Assembly (NCBI RefSeq): GCF_030733205.1
Contig: NZ_JASHJL010000027.1
Coordinates: forward strand, 1-64,000
DNA from: Mameliella sp. MMSF_3455
GTDB lineage: Bacteria; Pseudomonadota; Alphaproteobacteria; Rhodobacterales; Rhodobacteraceae
Length of the DNA: 64,000 nt
Direction: 5' to 3'
In this document: in pieces, positions 17,904-26,308 of the stretch
Position numbering within the stretch: position 1 is the first letter of the stretch
Layout of the letters: each line of letters starts with the position of its first letter
Notes under the pieces: model-generated
What the model saw: the letters and a program-made list of their open reading frames with translations, nothing else
The model's database searches: none
What the model was told of the DNA's origin: nothing
Translations under genes and position numbers: made by a program

Positions 17904-18908
17904 TCAGGCCCAGAGCCAGACACCCAGCGCGGCAACCGCCAGCAGCCAGAACGACAGGCCGGCCATCAGGGCAAATGCCCCACCGCTGGCGCGCAGCAGT
18001 TTCCGGGGGGCGCTGCCAAGGCCCAAAGCGGCAACGGCCGTCACCAACAGCGCGCCGGACAGCGTCTTGCTGCCGTCGATGACCTCGGCGGGCAGGGCGA
18101 CCAGCTGGTTGAGCACCATCAGGACGACGAAGGCGACGACGAACCAGGGCAGGCGAAAACCGCCGCGCCCCTGTCCTGTCCCGGCCGTCACCAGCAAGAG
18201 CAGGACAGGCAGCATCGCGACGCGGGTCATCTTGGCCAGAGTGGCGGTCTCGCCTGTGGTTTCAGACACGGAGAACCCGGCCCCGATCACCTGCGCGACA
18301 TCGTGGATGGAGGCGCCCAGGATGATACCCTCCTGCTGCAAGCCGAACCCCGCCAGCCCGAGAAGGACCGGGTAGAAGATCATCGCCACCGTCGAAAGGG
18401 CCGTCGCCGTCATGATGACCAGCAGTGTGTGATCGTCCTTGCCCTGAAATCCACGCGTGACAGAGGCCAGTGCCAGGGCGGCAGAGGCACCGCAGATCGC
18501 GACCGCCCCGGAGGCGATCAGAGCCGCCGACCCGGACCAGCCCATCGCCCGCCCGATGGCCAAGCCCAGCAGGATCGTGCTTGCGCTGCCCAGAAGGATG
18601 AGCAGGAAGACAGCGGGGCCGAGGTCGAACAGCTGCTCGAAGGAGATGCGCAGACCCATCAGGGCAACGCCCAGTTTCAGCCCCGTCGAGGCCACCAGCC
18701 GGATCCCGATCGCGGTGCGTTCATCCTCGGCCAGAAAGGACATGGCCATGCCAAGCAACAGCGCGAACAGCATGACCGGCGCGTCGTAGCGCGCGGCGAT
18801 GGCAAAGGCGGCAATGCTGATGACGCCCGCCACCGCGACACCGGGCAGGTGCTCTTGGGTGCGGGCGCGGAGGGTCGACAACGGCGGCGAGACGCGCGTC
18901 AGGTTCAT
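17904..18908 (-). CDS. YeiH-type (UPF0324) membrane transporter, putative sulfate exporter
   Basis: A 334-residue hydrophobic protein with about ten predicted membrane helices, the usual size for the YeiH/PSE family. Family-like segments include ALMGLRISFEQL and GASIHDVAQVIGAGFSVS, with His and Asp in the second. The preferred start at 18908 (MNLTRVSPPL) overlaps the stop of the Crp gene by ATGA; a longer frame upstream would run through that gene. It is the last gene of the leftward operon. Members have been linked to sulfate or sulfite-derived export, which fits the sulfonate-type transporter and AprA-like genes upstream. The substrate is not proven. Confidence 0.85.
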   Translation of the reverse strand: MNLTRVSPPLSTLRARTQEHLPGVAVAGVISIAAFAIAARYDAPVMLFALLLGMAMSFLAEDERTAIGIRLVASTGLKLGVALMGLRISFEQLFDLGPAVFLLILLGSASTILLGLAIGRAMGWSGSAALIASGAVAICGASAALALASVTRGFQGKDDHTLLVIMTATALSTVAMIFYPVLLGLAGFGLQQEGIILGASIHDVAQVIGAGFSVSETTGETATLAKMTRVAMLPVLLLLVTAGTGQGRGGFRLPWFVVAFVVLMVLNQLVALPAEVIDGSKTLSGALLVTAVAALGLGSAPRKLLRASGGAFALMAGLSFWLLAVAALGVWLWA

Positions 18909-19630
18909 TCTTCGAGGCTTTCGAGGTTGTGGATGATGATCTCGCTGCGCGTTATTTCGAGAACTCCGGCGGATTTCAACTTGTCCAGCGATTGCGTGAC
19001 CCATTGCCGGGTGGCGCCGACGATGGCGGCGATCTGTTCATAGGTCAATGTCCGGTCCACGACGATGGTCTGACCTTCCTCACGCCCATGTGCATCGGCG
19101 AGGATGACCAGCAGTTGGCGCAGCCTCTCGGACACGGTGCGCGTGCCCAGCATCTGGATCAGCGCGGAATAGCTCTTGCCCTTGGCCACCAGCCCGTCAA
19201 TCACCGCAATCGCCACTTCGGGCACTTCGCGGACAAGGTGGTGCAGGCTGGTTCCGGACAGAAACAGCAGCTGGCAATCTTCCAATGCATCCGCCGACCA
19301 GACGTGGCGGCCGCGGCCAAAGACCTCTGGTCCGCCGACGAAATGACCCGGGCTCCAGTAGGCGAGGGTGATCTCACGCCCCGATGGGCCGGTGTAGAAT
19401 GTCCGCACGCGGCCTTCCTCGATGACCCAGACGCCGGTATGGGCCGCGCCCTGGTGAAAGATTCCTTCCCCCTTGGCAAAGCTGCAGCGCGTGCCAAGCT
19501 TGCGGACTTTCTTGCGCTGGTCCGGGGACAGGCTGGCGAGGAACCCGGCGCCCTCGTTAAGTTCCAGGAAATACTCCGACAGGTAGATCGCGCCGGGGCT
19601 GGTGTTGTCGATATCGGTCTCGTCGCTCAT
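18905..19630 (-). CDS. Crp/Fnr-family transcription regulator
   Basis: A 241-residue regulator. Residues about 30-140 form the cyclic-nucleotide-binding-like beta-roll (GEGIFHQGAAHTGVWVIEEG; FVGGPEVFGRG). A dimerisation helix follows, and a C-terminal winged helix-turn-helix (LTYEQIAAIVGATRQWVTQS) lies near residues 190-210. The four N-terminal cysteines of oxygen-sensing Fnr are absent, so it is not a typical Fnr. It overlaps the genes on both sides by ATGA. It probably controls this operon or its own metal/redox response, which is inference from location. Confidence 0.9.
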   Translation of the reverse strand: MSDETDIDNTSPGAIYLSEYFLELNEGAGFLASLSPDQRKKVRKLGTRCSFAKGEGIFHQGAAHTGVWVIEEGRVRTFYTGPSGREITLAYWSPGHFVGGPEVFGRGRHVWSADALEDCQLLFLSGTSLHHLVREVPEVAIAVIDGLVAKGKSYSALIQMLGTRTVSERLRQLLVILADAHGREEGQTIVVDRTLTYEQIAAIVGATRQWVTQSLDKLKSAGVLEITRSEIIIHNLESLEE

Positions 19631-20202
19631 GGGCGCGGCACCGAGGCAAGGTAGGCGGCAATGGCTGCGATTTCGCTGTCGTCGTCAGGCATCATCGGCC
19701 CGTGGGGAAGGCAGCCAAGGTGTGTACCGCGCGTGCCATCGCGGAAATCCCGCATCTGCTTGGCCAGGTAATCCGCGTGCTGTGCAGTGAGATGCGGCAC
19801 GCCGAGATAGGAGGTTTCGGCGTCATGGCAGTCGCCACAGTTCCGCGCCTCATAAAGGGCGCGGCCCTCGGCATTCCCTTCGGGTGCCGGGCCGGGCGGG
19901 TCCTGGGTTGCGAACCATTCGACCACCACCGCGATCTCTTCCGGTTTCAGCTCGGTCACGATGCTGGACATCTGGCCCCCGTCGTTGTGACGGTCACCGG
20001 ACAGGAAGGCCCGGACCTGGTTATCGATGTAGACCGGTTCCTGCCCCGCGAGGTTGGGAAAGCGGGCACTGGCCGAAACCCCGAACAGCCCGTGGCAGAG
20101 CGCGCAGCGTTCGTAGGGCGGAAAGGCCTCTGCGTCGAAATCGGCGCAGGCCGGTGCGGCCAATGCCAATACCATGGGGAAGAACGTGGCTTTAGGACCC
20201 AT
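19627..20202 (-). CDS. Periplasmic dihaem cytochrome c (c4-like)
   Basis: A 191-residue protein with two CxxCH haem c sites: CALCH at residues 33-37 and CGDCH at 122-126. Each is followed by a Met-containing segment able to give the axial ligand (GGQMSS; GPMMPD). The N-terminus (MGPKATFFPMVLALAAPACA) is a signal peptide. The spacing of two similar domains of about 90 residues matches cytochrome c4 and related electron carriers. The start at 20202 is preferred because a longer frame would have no signal sequence; it overlaps the PCuAC gene by 11 bases. It probably passes electrons to or from a periplasmic copper or sulfur enzyme. Confidence 0.9.
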   Translation of the reverse strand: MGPKATFFPMVLALAAPACADFDAEAFPPYERCALCHGLFGVSASARFPNLAGQEPVYIDNQVRAFLSGDRHNDGGQMSSIVTELKPEEIAVVVEWFATQDPPGPAPEGNAEGRALYEARNCGDCHDAETSYLGVPHLTAQHADYLAKQMRDFRDGTRGTHLGCLPHGPMMPDDDSEIAAIAAYLASVPRP

Positions 20203-20623
20203 GCCGCAACCGTCTGACCGGAGCCTGCACCGCCAGGGTGTCCCCGTTGGCAAACGACAGGGTAAGCAAGACCGTGTTGCCCTCTGCCTGCATCGCGGCA
20301 GGATGCATCAGCATGACGTGCAGCCTGCCCGGGGCGAAGACGATACTCTGACCGGGGGCGATGTCGATCGCATCCACCGCCGACATGGTCGCCACGTCTC
20401 CCATGTCGTCGGAGCGGTGCAGATGTGCCATCGCGTATCCCTCGGCGCGGACCCCGATCAGGCGGCGCGTTTCGGTCCCGTCGTTGGTCAGCTGGAAATA
20501 GGCCGCATGGGCCATGACACCCGGCGGGGCCATTGGTACGAAGGCGCCCGATACCACCAGGTCGCCGGCAGAGGTAGGAAGGGGCATCATCAGCGCAAGG
20601 ACAAGGACAGCAAGGGGTTTCAT
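20192..20623 (-). CDS. PCuAC-type periplasmic copper chaperone
   Basis: A 143-residue secreted protein with a signal peptide (MKPLAVLVLALMMPLPTSAG). It carries the complete copper motif H-x10-M-x21-H-x-M: H69, M80, H102 and M104. The family binds Cu(I) and hands it to cytochrome oxidase or other copper sites, often with SCO1, whose gene lies directly upstream and overlaps by ATGA. No oxidase subunit gene is in the window, so the copper may serve a different target in this locus. Confidence 0.92.
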   Translation of the reverse strand: MKPLAVLVLALMMPLPTSAGDLVVSGAFVPMAPPGVMAHAAYFQLTNDGTETRRLIGVRAEGYAMAHLHRSDDMGDVATMSAVDAIDIAPGQSIVFAPGRLHVMLMHPAAMQAEGNTVLLTLSFANGDTLAVQAPVRRLRHGS

Positions 20624-21210
20624 TGGTTCAGGCTCCTGCGGTAGGCGATCTGCAGACGGGCCAGGAATTCGGCGGTGGCGCCGGGGTCAAAAGGTGGCTG
20701 CAGCTTGGCCCGCAACGTGCCGTCCGGTGCGATCACCGAGACCGCGGAACTGTGCTGCACCTCGTAGTAGCCCGAGGCATCCGGTTTCATCAGGCGATAG
20801 AAACTGTCCGTCGCTTCGATCAGGGTGTCGATCTGGTCGCGCGTGCCGGTGAAGCCCCGGAAATCGGGGTGAAAATAGCGCGCATAATCACTGACCGTTC
20901 CGGCATCCCGTGCCGGATCGACAGAGACGAAGACCACCTGTGGAACATTGTCCGGCCGCACCCGCATCGAGGTCTCCGCCACCGCGGCCTCGAGGTTGCC
21001 CAGGGTGAAGGGACAGACATCGGGACAGGAGAGAAAGCCGAACATCACCAGCGTCCAGCGTCCGGTCAGGGCGACCTTGTCCAGGGTCTCGCCCATGTCA
21101 TTGTCCAGATGAAAGGCGGGCAGGGCCACGGGTTCGTCCAGTTCGACGCCCTGGACCTGGGCCATCAGCGGCGCGGCGATCAGCGACAGGAGAATGGCAA
21201 GGCGTCTCAT
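20620..21210 (-). CDS. SCO1/SenC family copper/thiol protein
   Basis: A 196-residue thioredoxin-fold protein with an N-terminal signal or anchor (RLAILLSLIAAPLMA). The Cu-binding CPDVC is at C62 and C66, and the conserved ligand His is H153 in YEVQHSSAVSVI. SCO proteins deliver copper to CuA-type sites or reduce their cysteines. It overlaps both the ABC ATPase gene upstream and the PCuAC gene downstream by ATGA, which ties copper handling to this transporter. Confidence 0.93.
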   Translation of the reverse strand: MRRLAILLSLIAAPLMAQVQGVELDEPVALPAFHLDNDMGETLDKVALTGRWTLVMFGFLSCPDVCPFTLGNLEAAVAETSMRVRPDNVPQVVFVSVDPARDAGTVSDYARYFHPDFRGFTGTRDQIDTLIEATDSFYRLMKPDASGYYEVQHSSAVSVIAPDGTLRAKLQPPFDPGATAEFLARLQIAYRRSLNQ

Positions 21211-22043
21211 GCGTTCTGGCTTTCAAAGGACTTGCGGCTTTCGGCCTTGATTGTGGCAAGGCAGTGCTGGCGGGCCTGCATGTAGGCCGGGTCGGTGGCC
21301 ATGTCGGTCGAGCGCGGGCGGGGCAGGTCGATGCGCACGTCCTCGATGATGCGCCCGGGGGCCGCGCTCATGATCAGGACGCGGTCGGCCAGGAACACCG
21401 CCTCGTCGACGTCGTGGGTGACGAAGACGACCGTGGTGCCGAACTTGCGCCAGATGTCCAGCAGGCTTTCCTGCATCATCAGGCGGGTCTGGGCATCGAG
21501 CGCGCCAAAGGGTTCGTCCATCAGCAGGACCGAGGGGTAATTTGCCAGTGCCCGTGCGATGCCGACCCGCTGCTGCATCCCGCCGGACAGTTCCGCCGGG
21601 TAGCGATCGCCGAATTTCTTCAGCCCCACGAGTTCCAGAAACGTGTTGGCGGTCGAGCCGGATTCGGTGCGGGAATGCCCGGCCATGCGGGGGCCGAAGG
21701 CCACGTTTTCATAGACCGTCTTCCATGGCAGCAGCGAATATTGCTGAAAGACCATGCCGCGATCCGGGCCAGGTTTGCGAACCTCCTTGCCGTCGACCAG
21801 AACCGCGCCTGTCGATGGCTCGACGTAGCCTGCGATGGCGTTCAGCAGCGTGGACTTGCCGCAGCCGGACGGCCCGAGGATGCAGACGAATTCGCCCGCC
21901 TCAATGGTGATGTCGGTGGTTTCGGTCGCACGGTAGGCCGATTTGCCCTTGCCGAAGGTGATCGAGACATCCTTGACCTCGATGCGCCCCTTGCCGATGT
22001 CGTCGCGTTGATGAGGGGCCTTGAATTTCAGGATATCAAGCAT
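21207..22043 (-). CDS. ABC transporter ATPase, TauB/SsuB/NrtD type
   Basis: A 278-residue ATPase. Walker A is GPSGCGKST (57-65), the signature is LSGGMQQR (152-159) and Walker B is VLLMDEP (172-178), followed by a switch His in VFVTHDVDEA. The subfamily energises uptake of sulfonates, taurine, nitrate and similar small anions. It overlaps the membrane-protein gene upstream by 8 bases and the SCO gene downstream by 4. Confidence 0.92.
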   Translation of the reverse strand: MLDILKFKAPHQRDDIGKGRIEVKDVSITFGKGKSAYRATETTDITIEAGEFVCILGPSGCGKSTLLNAIAGYVEPSTGAVLVDGKEVRKPGPDRGMVFQQYSLLPWKTVYENVAFGPRMAGHSRTESGSTANTFLELVGLKKFGDRYPAELSGGMQQRVGIARALANYPSVLLMDEPFGALDAQTRLMMQESLLDIWRKFGTTVVFVTHDVDEAVFLADRVLIMSAAPGRIIEDVRIDLPRPRSTDMATDPAYMQARQHCLATIKAESRKSFESQNA

Positions 22044-22701
22044 GGGCCGGGACTCCCTTTGACTGTTGTGCGGGGCGCGATTTGCGCCACGCGAGGTAGA
22101 GGATCAGCGCCGTCAGCAGGCCGAAGCCCAAGACCGACAGCAGCGGGCCGGAGCGTTCCAGCGCCAGCGAGGTCGTGGTGCCGAGGCCGAGCATCGCCAG
22201 GCCGACCACCCAGGACGGTGTGGCGCAGCAGACAACCCAGCTCATCGTCACGTTGGTCAGCGCCACGAGGAAGGCGCCCAGCCCGGTTGTCGCCCTGAGA
22301 CCGTTCCGGGCGCCAGAAGCGCAGGCCGTCCGGTGCAAGAGCGAGAAGGCCAGCCCCACCAAGGCTCCGAGCAGGCACAGCACCAGCAGGCGCGAGGGCA
22401 TGATGTTCAGGCTCCACTCGGAAATGCCGGTGCCGTAGTCGTAGTTCATGCGCCCGATCTCGATCAGCCACTCTTCGCGGATGATCCCGACCATGTCGCG
22501 CACCGATGGCGTGGAGCGGACGATGTGCAGCACGTTGCCGGGCCAGTCGTAGAAGGTGACGTAGTTGGGCCAGGCGCGGAACCGCAGCAAGAGCGCGGCG
22601 AACATCGCGACCTGGTGCAGCAGGGCAAAGAGGACTCCCCAGAGCAGCAGGTGCCGCCAGCGGCGCCGGGCCTCGTTGGCGATGATGGACAGGGGCGCCA
22701 T
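22036..22701 (-). CDS. Unrecognised membrane protein in the ABC operon
   Basis: A 221-residue protein with about five hydrophobic helices (near residues 18-40, 103-122, 141-162, 165-180 and 190-208). A long, mostly soluble stretch between the first two (YDWPGNVLHIVRS, EEWLIEIGRMNYDYG) probably faces the periplasm. A Cys-Cys pair lies in MSWVVCCATPSW, inside or at the edge of a helix. It lacks the EAA loop of ABC permeases yet sits between the permease and ATPase genes, sharing one base with the permease stop. It may be an accessory channel, an adaptor or a metal-binding subunit. The start at 22701 was chosen because a longer upstream frame overlaps the whole permease gene. Confidence 0.75.
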   Translation of the reverse strand: MAPLSIIANEARRRWRHLLLWGVLFALLHQVAMFAALLLRFRAWPNYVTFYDWPGNVLHIVRSTPSVRDMVGIIREEWLIEIGRMNYDYGTGISEWSLNIMPSRLLVLCLLGALVGLAFSLLHRTACASGARNGLRATTGLGAFLVALTNVTMSWVVCCATPSWVVGLAMLGLGTTTSLALERSGPLLSVLGFGLLTALILYLAWRKSRPAQQSKGVPAHA

Positions 22702-23591
22702 CACCGCGTCCTCTTCTGCCAGGCCAGCATCGGCGCGGTCAGCAGCTTGACCGCCGCGGTCGAGCCGGTGCCAAGGAAACCGATCACCAGCATGCCGACG
22801 ACGATGTCCTGGTAGTTGATCAGGCTGTAGGCGTTCCAGGTGAAATAACCGATGCCATATTGCCCCGAGATGATCTCTCCGGCCAGGAGCGAGAACCAGC
22901 TGACCCCCATGCCGATGGCCAGACCCGCCGCGATCGAGGGCAGGGCGGCCGGTATGACGACGTGCCGGAACACGTCCCAGCGCGAGGCGCCCAGTGATTG
23001 CGTGGCCCGCACCAGCACTTCGGGCGTCTGCTCGACCCCGTGCAGCGTGTTCAGAACGATGGGAAAGAGCGCGCCGAGGAAGGTGATGTAGATGATCGAG
23101 CTTTCCTCGGTCGGCCACATCAGGATCGCCAGCGGGATCCAGGCGACGGCGGGAATGGGGCGCACGACTTCGATGTAGGGCATGATCAGCGCGCGGGCGA
23201 GGTGCGAGCGGCCCATCACCAGGCCGATCCCGATGCCAAGGGCGCAGGCCAGTGAATAGCTGATCAGGATACGGCGCATCGAAACGCCGATATGGGTCCA
23301 GAAAATCCCGGTCTGCACATGCGCGACGAAGGCATCAAAGACGCGCCAGGGAGAAGGCACATTCTGGAAATTGATGTAGAAATCCACGTTGTTGGCGGTC
23401 AAGAGGTGCCAGGCCAGCACGCCCAGCGTCAATGACAGCGCGATCAGGCCGAGGTTGCCGAACTGCGCGGCACTGATCCGGGGCAGGCGAAGGGCTGGCC
23501 GGGACGCCGGTGGCGCGGGGCTGGCCGGGACTGCCGGTTCAGGCGTGGCGGTTTCGGGTGGGGTCTCTGTCGTCTTCAGCGCTTGGGACAT
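22701..23591 (-). CDS. ABC transporter permease, TauC/SsuC type
   Basis: A 296-residue permease. A Pro/Ala-rich N-terminal tail (about 40 residues) precedes about six membrane helices. The cytoplasmic EAA-type loop that contacts the ATPase is visible as VRATQSLGASRWDVFRHVV followed by IPAALPSIAAGL. As in sulfonate and taurine systems, one permease type probably forms a homodimer. It lies between the binding-protein gene and the unusual membrane protein. Confidence 0.9.
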   Translation of the reverse strand: MSQALKTTETPPETATPEPAVPASPAPPASRPALRLPRISAAQFGNLGLIALSLTLGVLAWHLLTANNVDFYINFQNVPSPWRVFDAFVAHVQTGIFWTHIGVSMRRILISYSLACALGIGIGLVMGRSHLARALIMPYIEVVRPIPAVAWIPLAILMWPTEESSIIYITFLGALFPIVLNTLHGVEQTPEVLVRATQSLGASRWDVFRHVVIPAALPSIAAGLAIGMGVSWFSLLAGEIISGQYGIGYFTWNAYSLINYQDIVVGMLVIGFLGTGSTAAVKLLTAPMLAWQKRTR

Positions 23592-23666
23592 GGCTGGCCT
23601 CCGGTGGAGCTTGCTGCACGCCCGGGGCGGGACCTCCGCCCCGGGCCTGATCAGGAGGGGAAGGGA

Positions 23667-25040
23667 TCAGCCCTCGGTGGTGAAATCCGCGATGGCGGCG
23701 TCAAAGGTGATGACCTCGCCGGAATGGTTCGCGGCATGGGCCTCGGCCTCGCCCTTGCGCAGGAAGGTGGCGTAGTCCTCGCCCGCCTTGACCCAGAAGG
23801 CCGTCTTGCCAAAGAGCTTCAGCCCGGTCTCGCTGTCGTAGACATAGGTGGCGTTCAGCTTGGCCCCGGTGCCCTGCATCGCGGCCACGGCGGCAAGGAA
23901 TTCGGGCATGGTCTCGTAGGTCGAGACTCCGTCACGCGCATGCCAGATCTCGGCCGGAAGCCCGGCATTGGCCTCTTTCGGGTCGACCGTCGCTGCCTTG
24001 TCGGCCTCGTAGTCCAGCCCCATGTCGGCATAGGCGGCCTTGATGTAGTCCTCGGTAATCCAGGCATCGAAATCCAGCGGCGGGATCGCTTTTTCGCGCA
24101 CCAGGACACCGTGGTCGAACTTTAGCGCATCGACCCATTCGGTCTTGATCGTCGGGTCCAGCGTCAGGTGTCCGCCTTTGGAAAAGTAAAGGTACAGGAC
24201 CTCCTTCTCGACCCCGGTCCAGGTTTCCATCTCGGTCACGGCGCGCATCGGGTCTTCGCGGATCCACTCACCGGCCTCGATCACGGCCTTCAAAAAGGCC
24301 TCGACGACCTCCGGATATTCTTCGGCAAAATCCTCGCGGACGACGACGCCATGCAGGTAGGGCACGCCGGCCTCGGATCCGTCGTAGATCTTGCGACCCG
24401 TGCCGCGGAATTCCATGATCTCGGACCAGGGGCAGAAATCGCTGTGCGCGTCGATCTTGCCGGCGGCGATATTTGCGGCCCCCACGGCGGGACTCTGGTT
24501 CTTGAGGACGTATTCACCGGCGGGCATGTCGTTGTCCTGCATCGCCTTGAGCAGCATGCCCCAGGCCGCCGAACCGACCGGAGTCGAGACCGATTTGCCG
24601 CGCAGCTGGTCGATGGAATAGATGTCGCTGTCGACCGGCACGACGATGGCGTTGCCCGAGCCCTTGAGGTTGTAGCCGGTGCCGGCAACATAGATCGACC
24701 GCAGGCTGTCGGTCTCCTGGAACTTGGCGCCGTTCACGATCAGGGGATAGTCGCCCATCACGCCGATGTTCAGCTTATTGGCCAGCATCTGGTTGGTGAT
24801 CGGCCCGCCAGAGCTGTAATCGGACCAGGTGATGTCCCATTCCGCATCGGCATATGCGCCGTCGGTCGGCAGGTGTTTCTCCAGCAGGCCGAGTTCCTTG
24901 ACGACGATGCCCGCCGTGTAGGTGTCGGTGCACATCGACTGGTGGCCGATCGCAATCGTGATCTCTTCGGCCCATGCCGCGAATGCGAAGCTGGCCAGGG
25001 CTGTACTCGTAAGGGTGGTCTTGAGGAAGGTCTTCATCAC
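23667..25040 (-). CDS. TauT/NitT-type substrate-binding protein with NosL-like C-terminal domain
   Basis: A 457-residue periplasmic protein. A signal peptide (residues about 1-24) is followed by an NMT1/SsuA-like binding fold to about residue 335 (GGPITNQMLANKLNIGVMGD; GSAAWGMLLKAM). The family is usually about 330 residues. The extra 110 residues resemble the second half of NosL, the copper chaperone of nitrous oxide reductase: AKLNATYVYDSETGLKLF, then GKTAFWVKAG and HSGEVITFDAAI. The NosL Cys motif for copper is not seen. It is the first gene of the leftward operon, with an AGGAGA site. The bound substrate may be a sulfur compound or a copper ligand; this is open. Confidence 0.8.
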   Translation of the reverse strand: MMKTFLKTTLTSTALASFAFAAWAEEITIAIGHQSMCTDTYTAGIVVKELGLLEKHLPTDGAYADAEWDITWSDYSSGGPITNQMLANKLNIGVMGDYPLIVNGAKFQETDSLRSIYVAGTGYNLKGSGNAIVVPVDSDIYSIDQLRGKSVSTPVGSAAWGMLLKAMQDNDMPAGEYVLKNQSPAVGAANIAAGKIDAHSDFCPWSEIMEFRGTGRKIYDGSEAGVPYLHGVVVREDFAEEYPEVVEAFLKAVIEAGEWIREDPMRAVTEMETWTGVEKEVLYLYFSKGGHLTLDPTIKTEWVDALKFDHGVLVREKAIPPLDFDAWITEDYIKAAYADMGLDYEADKAATVDPKEANAGLPAEIWHARDGVSTYETMPEFLAAVAAMQGTGAKLNATYVYDSETGLKLFGKTAFWVKAGEDYATFLRKGEAEAHAANHSGEVITFDAAIADFTTEG

Positions 25041-25275
25041 GTCTCTCCTGTGAGTTTCCGAGAAGTCGTCGATCGTTCCTCCAGCAGTATCCGGCCCTAC
25101 AACGCCTCCTGTAAAAGGTCGCGGAGGGGCTTGAGGCCCGGATTCCGAAATTGCCCTGTTTTTGTGCTTGATTTGAGGTGCATGACTGCCAAGACGCCGA
25201 AATTCGGACCGGGGATTTGCGAATCGCGTATAAAATTATCGTTTTAAAGCAATTGGTTAGTTTGGAGATTTCCAG
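25041..25275 (-). promoter_or_regulatory. Promoter region of the ABC/copper operon
   Basis: An AT-rich block at about 25210-25262, in an otherwise GC-rich window, lies between the terminator of the upstream operon and the binding-protein start. On the minus strand it contains GATAAT and TATACG, which resemble -10 boxes. No clear operator was identified. Confidence 0.4.
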
Positions 25276-25309
25276 CGGAAAAGCCCCCCGGGGAGCAATG
25301 CCCGGGAGG
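25276..25309 (-). terminator. Intrinsic terminator after the HEAT-repeat gene
   Basis: Read leftward, a 9-bp stem (CCTCCCGGG pairing with CCCGGGGGG, one G-T pair) with an 8-base loop is followed by CTTTTCC. It lies about 40 bases past the HEAT gene stop and separates the AprA-like operon from the ABC/copper operon. Confidence 0.65.
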
Positions 25310-25346
25310 ATTAAAAATGCAGCGATTTCAGTAGGGGAGCGCGGTT

Positions 25347-26300
25347 TCAGGCGGCCATTCGCTCCAGCGCCCAACGCACGTTCTTGCGTACGTCCGGGTC
25401 GTTGTCGTCGGCATATTTCTTAAGGTACGAGGCCGTTGCCGGCACTGCGAGTTCGCCCAGAACGGCGGCGCATTCCTTGCGCAGGTTGGGCACGGGCAGG
25501 TCCATCATTGGCGCGATTTCCATCGCGGCCTCGGTTGCGCCCAGCTTGCCCAAAGAGCGCACGGCTTTCAGCCGCACCTGCCAGTAGTCATCCGACAATG
25601 CCCCGCGCAGCGCAGGGATGCAGGACACGCCGCCGGATTTCGCCAGCGTTTCCGCCGCCGCCTCGCGCACGATCCATTCCGGGTCGGTCAGGGCCGCGAT
25701 CAGGGCCGACTGCGCGGCCTCTGACTGCGAGAACCCCATCGCCGCCAGCGCCGTGCGCCGCACGTTGACATCCGTATCATGCGCGGCCTCCTGAAGCGCG
25801 GGCAACGAGGTCTCATCCTGCAGCCAGCCGATCACGCCCACCGCCTGCGCCCGCACTCCGGGGGCCGCGTGTTTCAGCGCCGCGATGGCGGGCGACATGG
25901 CCTCTGGTCGGCGCAATTCCTTGATTCCGGCAAGGCAGGCGGTCAGCTTGACCTCGTCACCGTCGTCCAGGTGCGGCAGGATTGCATCCCCCGAGGTCGG
26001 ATCCTTGAGTTCCGTCAGGGACACCGAGGCCGCGGCCACCACCGCGGGGTCAGGATCGTTCAGCGCAGAGACCAGCGCCGCGGCCACCTCTGGCCCGTCG
26101 AAATCGGTCAGCCCCTGCGCGGCCTGCTTGCGCACGCCGGCGTCCTCGTCCGCGATGGCGCGGGCCAGGTAGGGGATGGCCGCCGGATCGGCGCTGTCGG
26201 TCAGGTCGATCACCGCCATGATCCGCGCGCCGGGCACCGGATCGTCCAGTCCCTCAGCCAGGTCCGCGATGTCGTCGAAGTCTTCGAACAATCCGCTCAT
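25347..26300 (-). CDS. HEAT-repeat protein
   Basis: A 317-residue all-helical repeat protein of the PBS lyase/HEAT type. Repeats of about 31 residues run through its whole length (IPYLARAIADEDAGVRKQAA; LPALQEAAHDTDVNVRRTAL). It has no enzyme motif and no signal peptide. Such proteins act as scaffolds or assembly factors. It directly follows the ferredoxin and AprA-like genes, so it may help assemble or regulate that redox complex. The start at 26300 (MSGLFEDFDD) is preferred over a longer frame that runs into the ferredoxin gene. Confidence 0.85.
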   Translation of the reverse strand: MSGLFEDFDDIADLAEGLDDPVPGARIMAVIDLTDSADPAAIPYLARAIADEDAGVRKQAAQGLTDFDGPEVAAALVSALNDPDPAVVAAASVSLTELKDPTSGDAILPHLDDGDEVKLTACLAGIKELRRPEAMSPAIAALKHAAPGVRAQAVGVIGWLQDETSLPALQEAAHDTDVNVRRTALAAMGFSQSEAAQSALIAALTDPEWIVREAAAETLAKSGGVSCIPALRGALSDDYWQVRLKAVRSLGKLGATEAAMEIAPMMDLPVPNLRKECAAVLGELAVPATASYLKKYADDNDPDVRKNVRWALERMAA

Positions 26301-26308
26301 CTTGGTCC

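Noticed and set aside
22702-23118. An upstream extension of the unusual membrane protein
   Set aside because: It lies wholly inside the permease gene in another frame; the ATG at 22701 is coupled to the permease stop.
17904-25040. A nitrous oxide reductase (nos) operon, because of the NosL-like domain and SCO1
   Set aside because: No nosZ, nosR, nosD, nosF or nosY genes are present, and the NosL-like region lacks the copper Cys motif.
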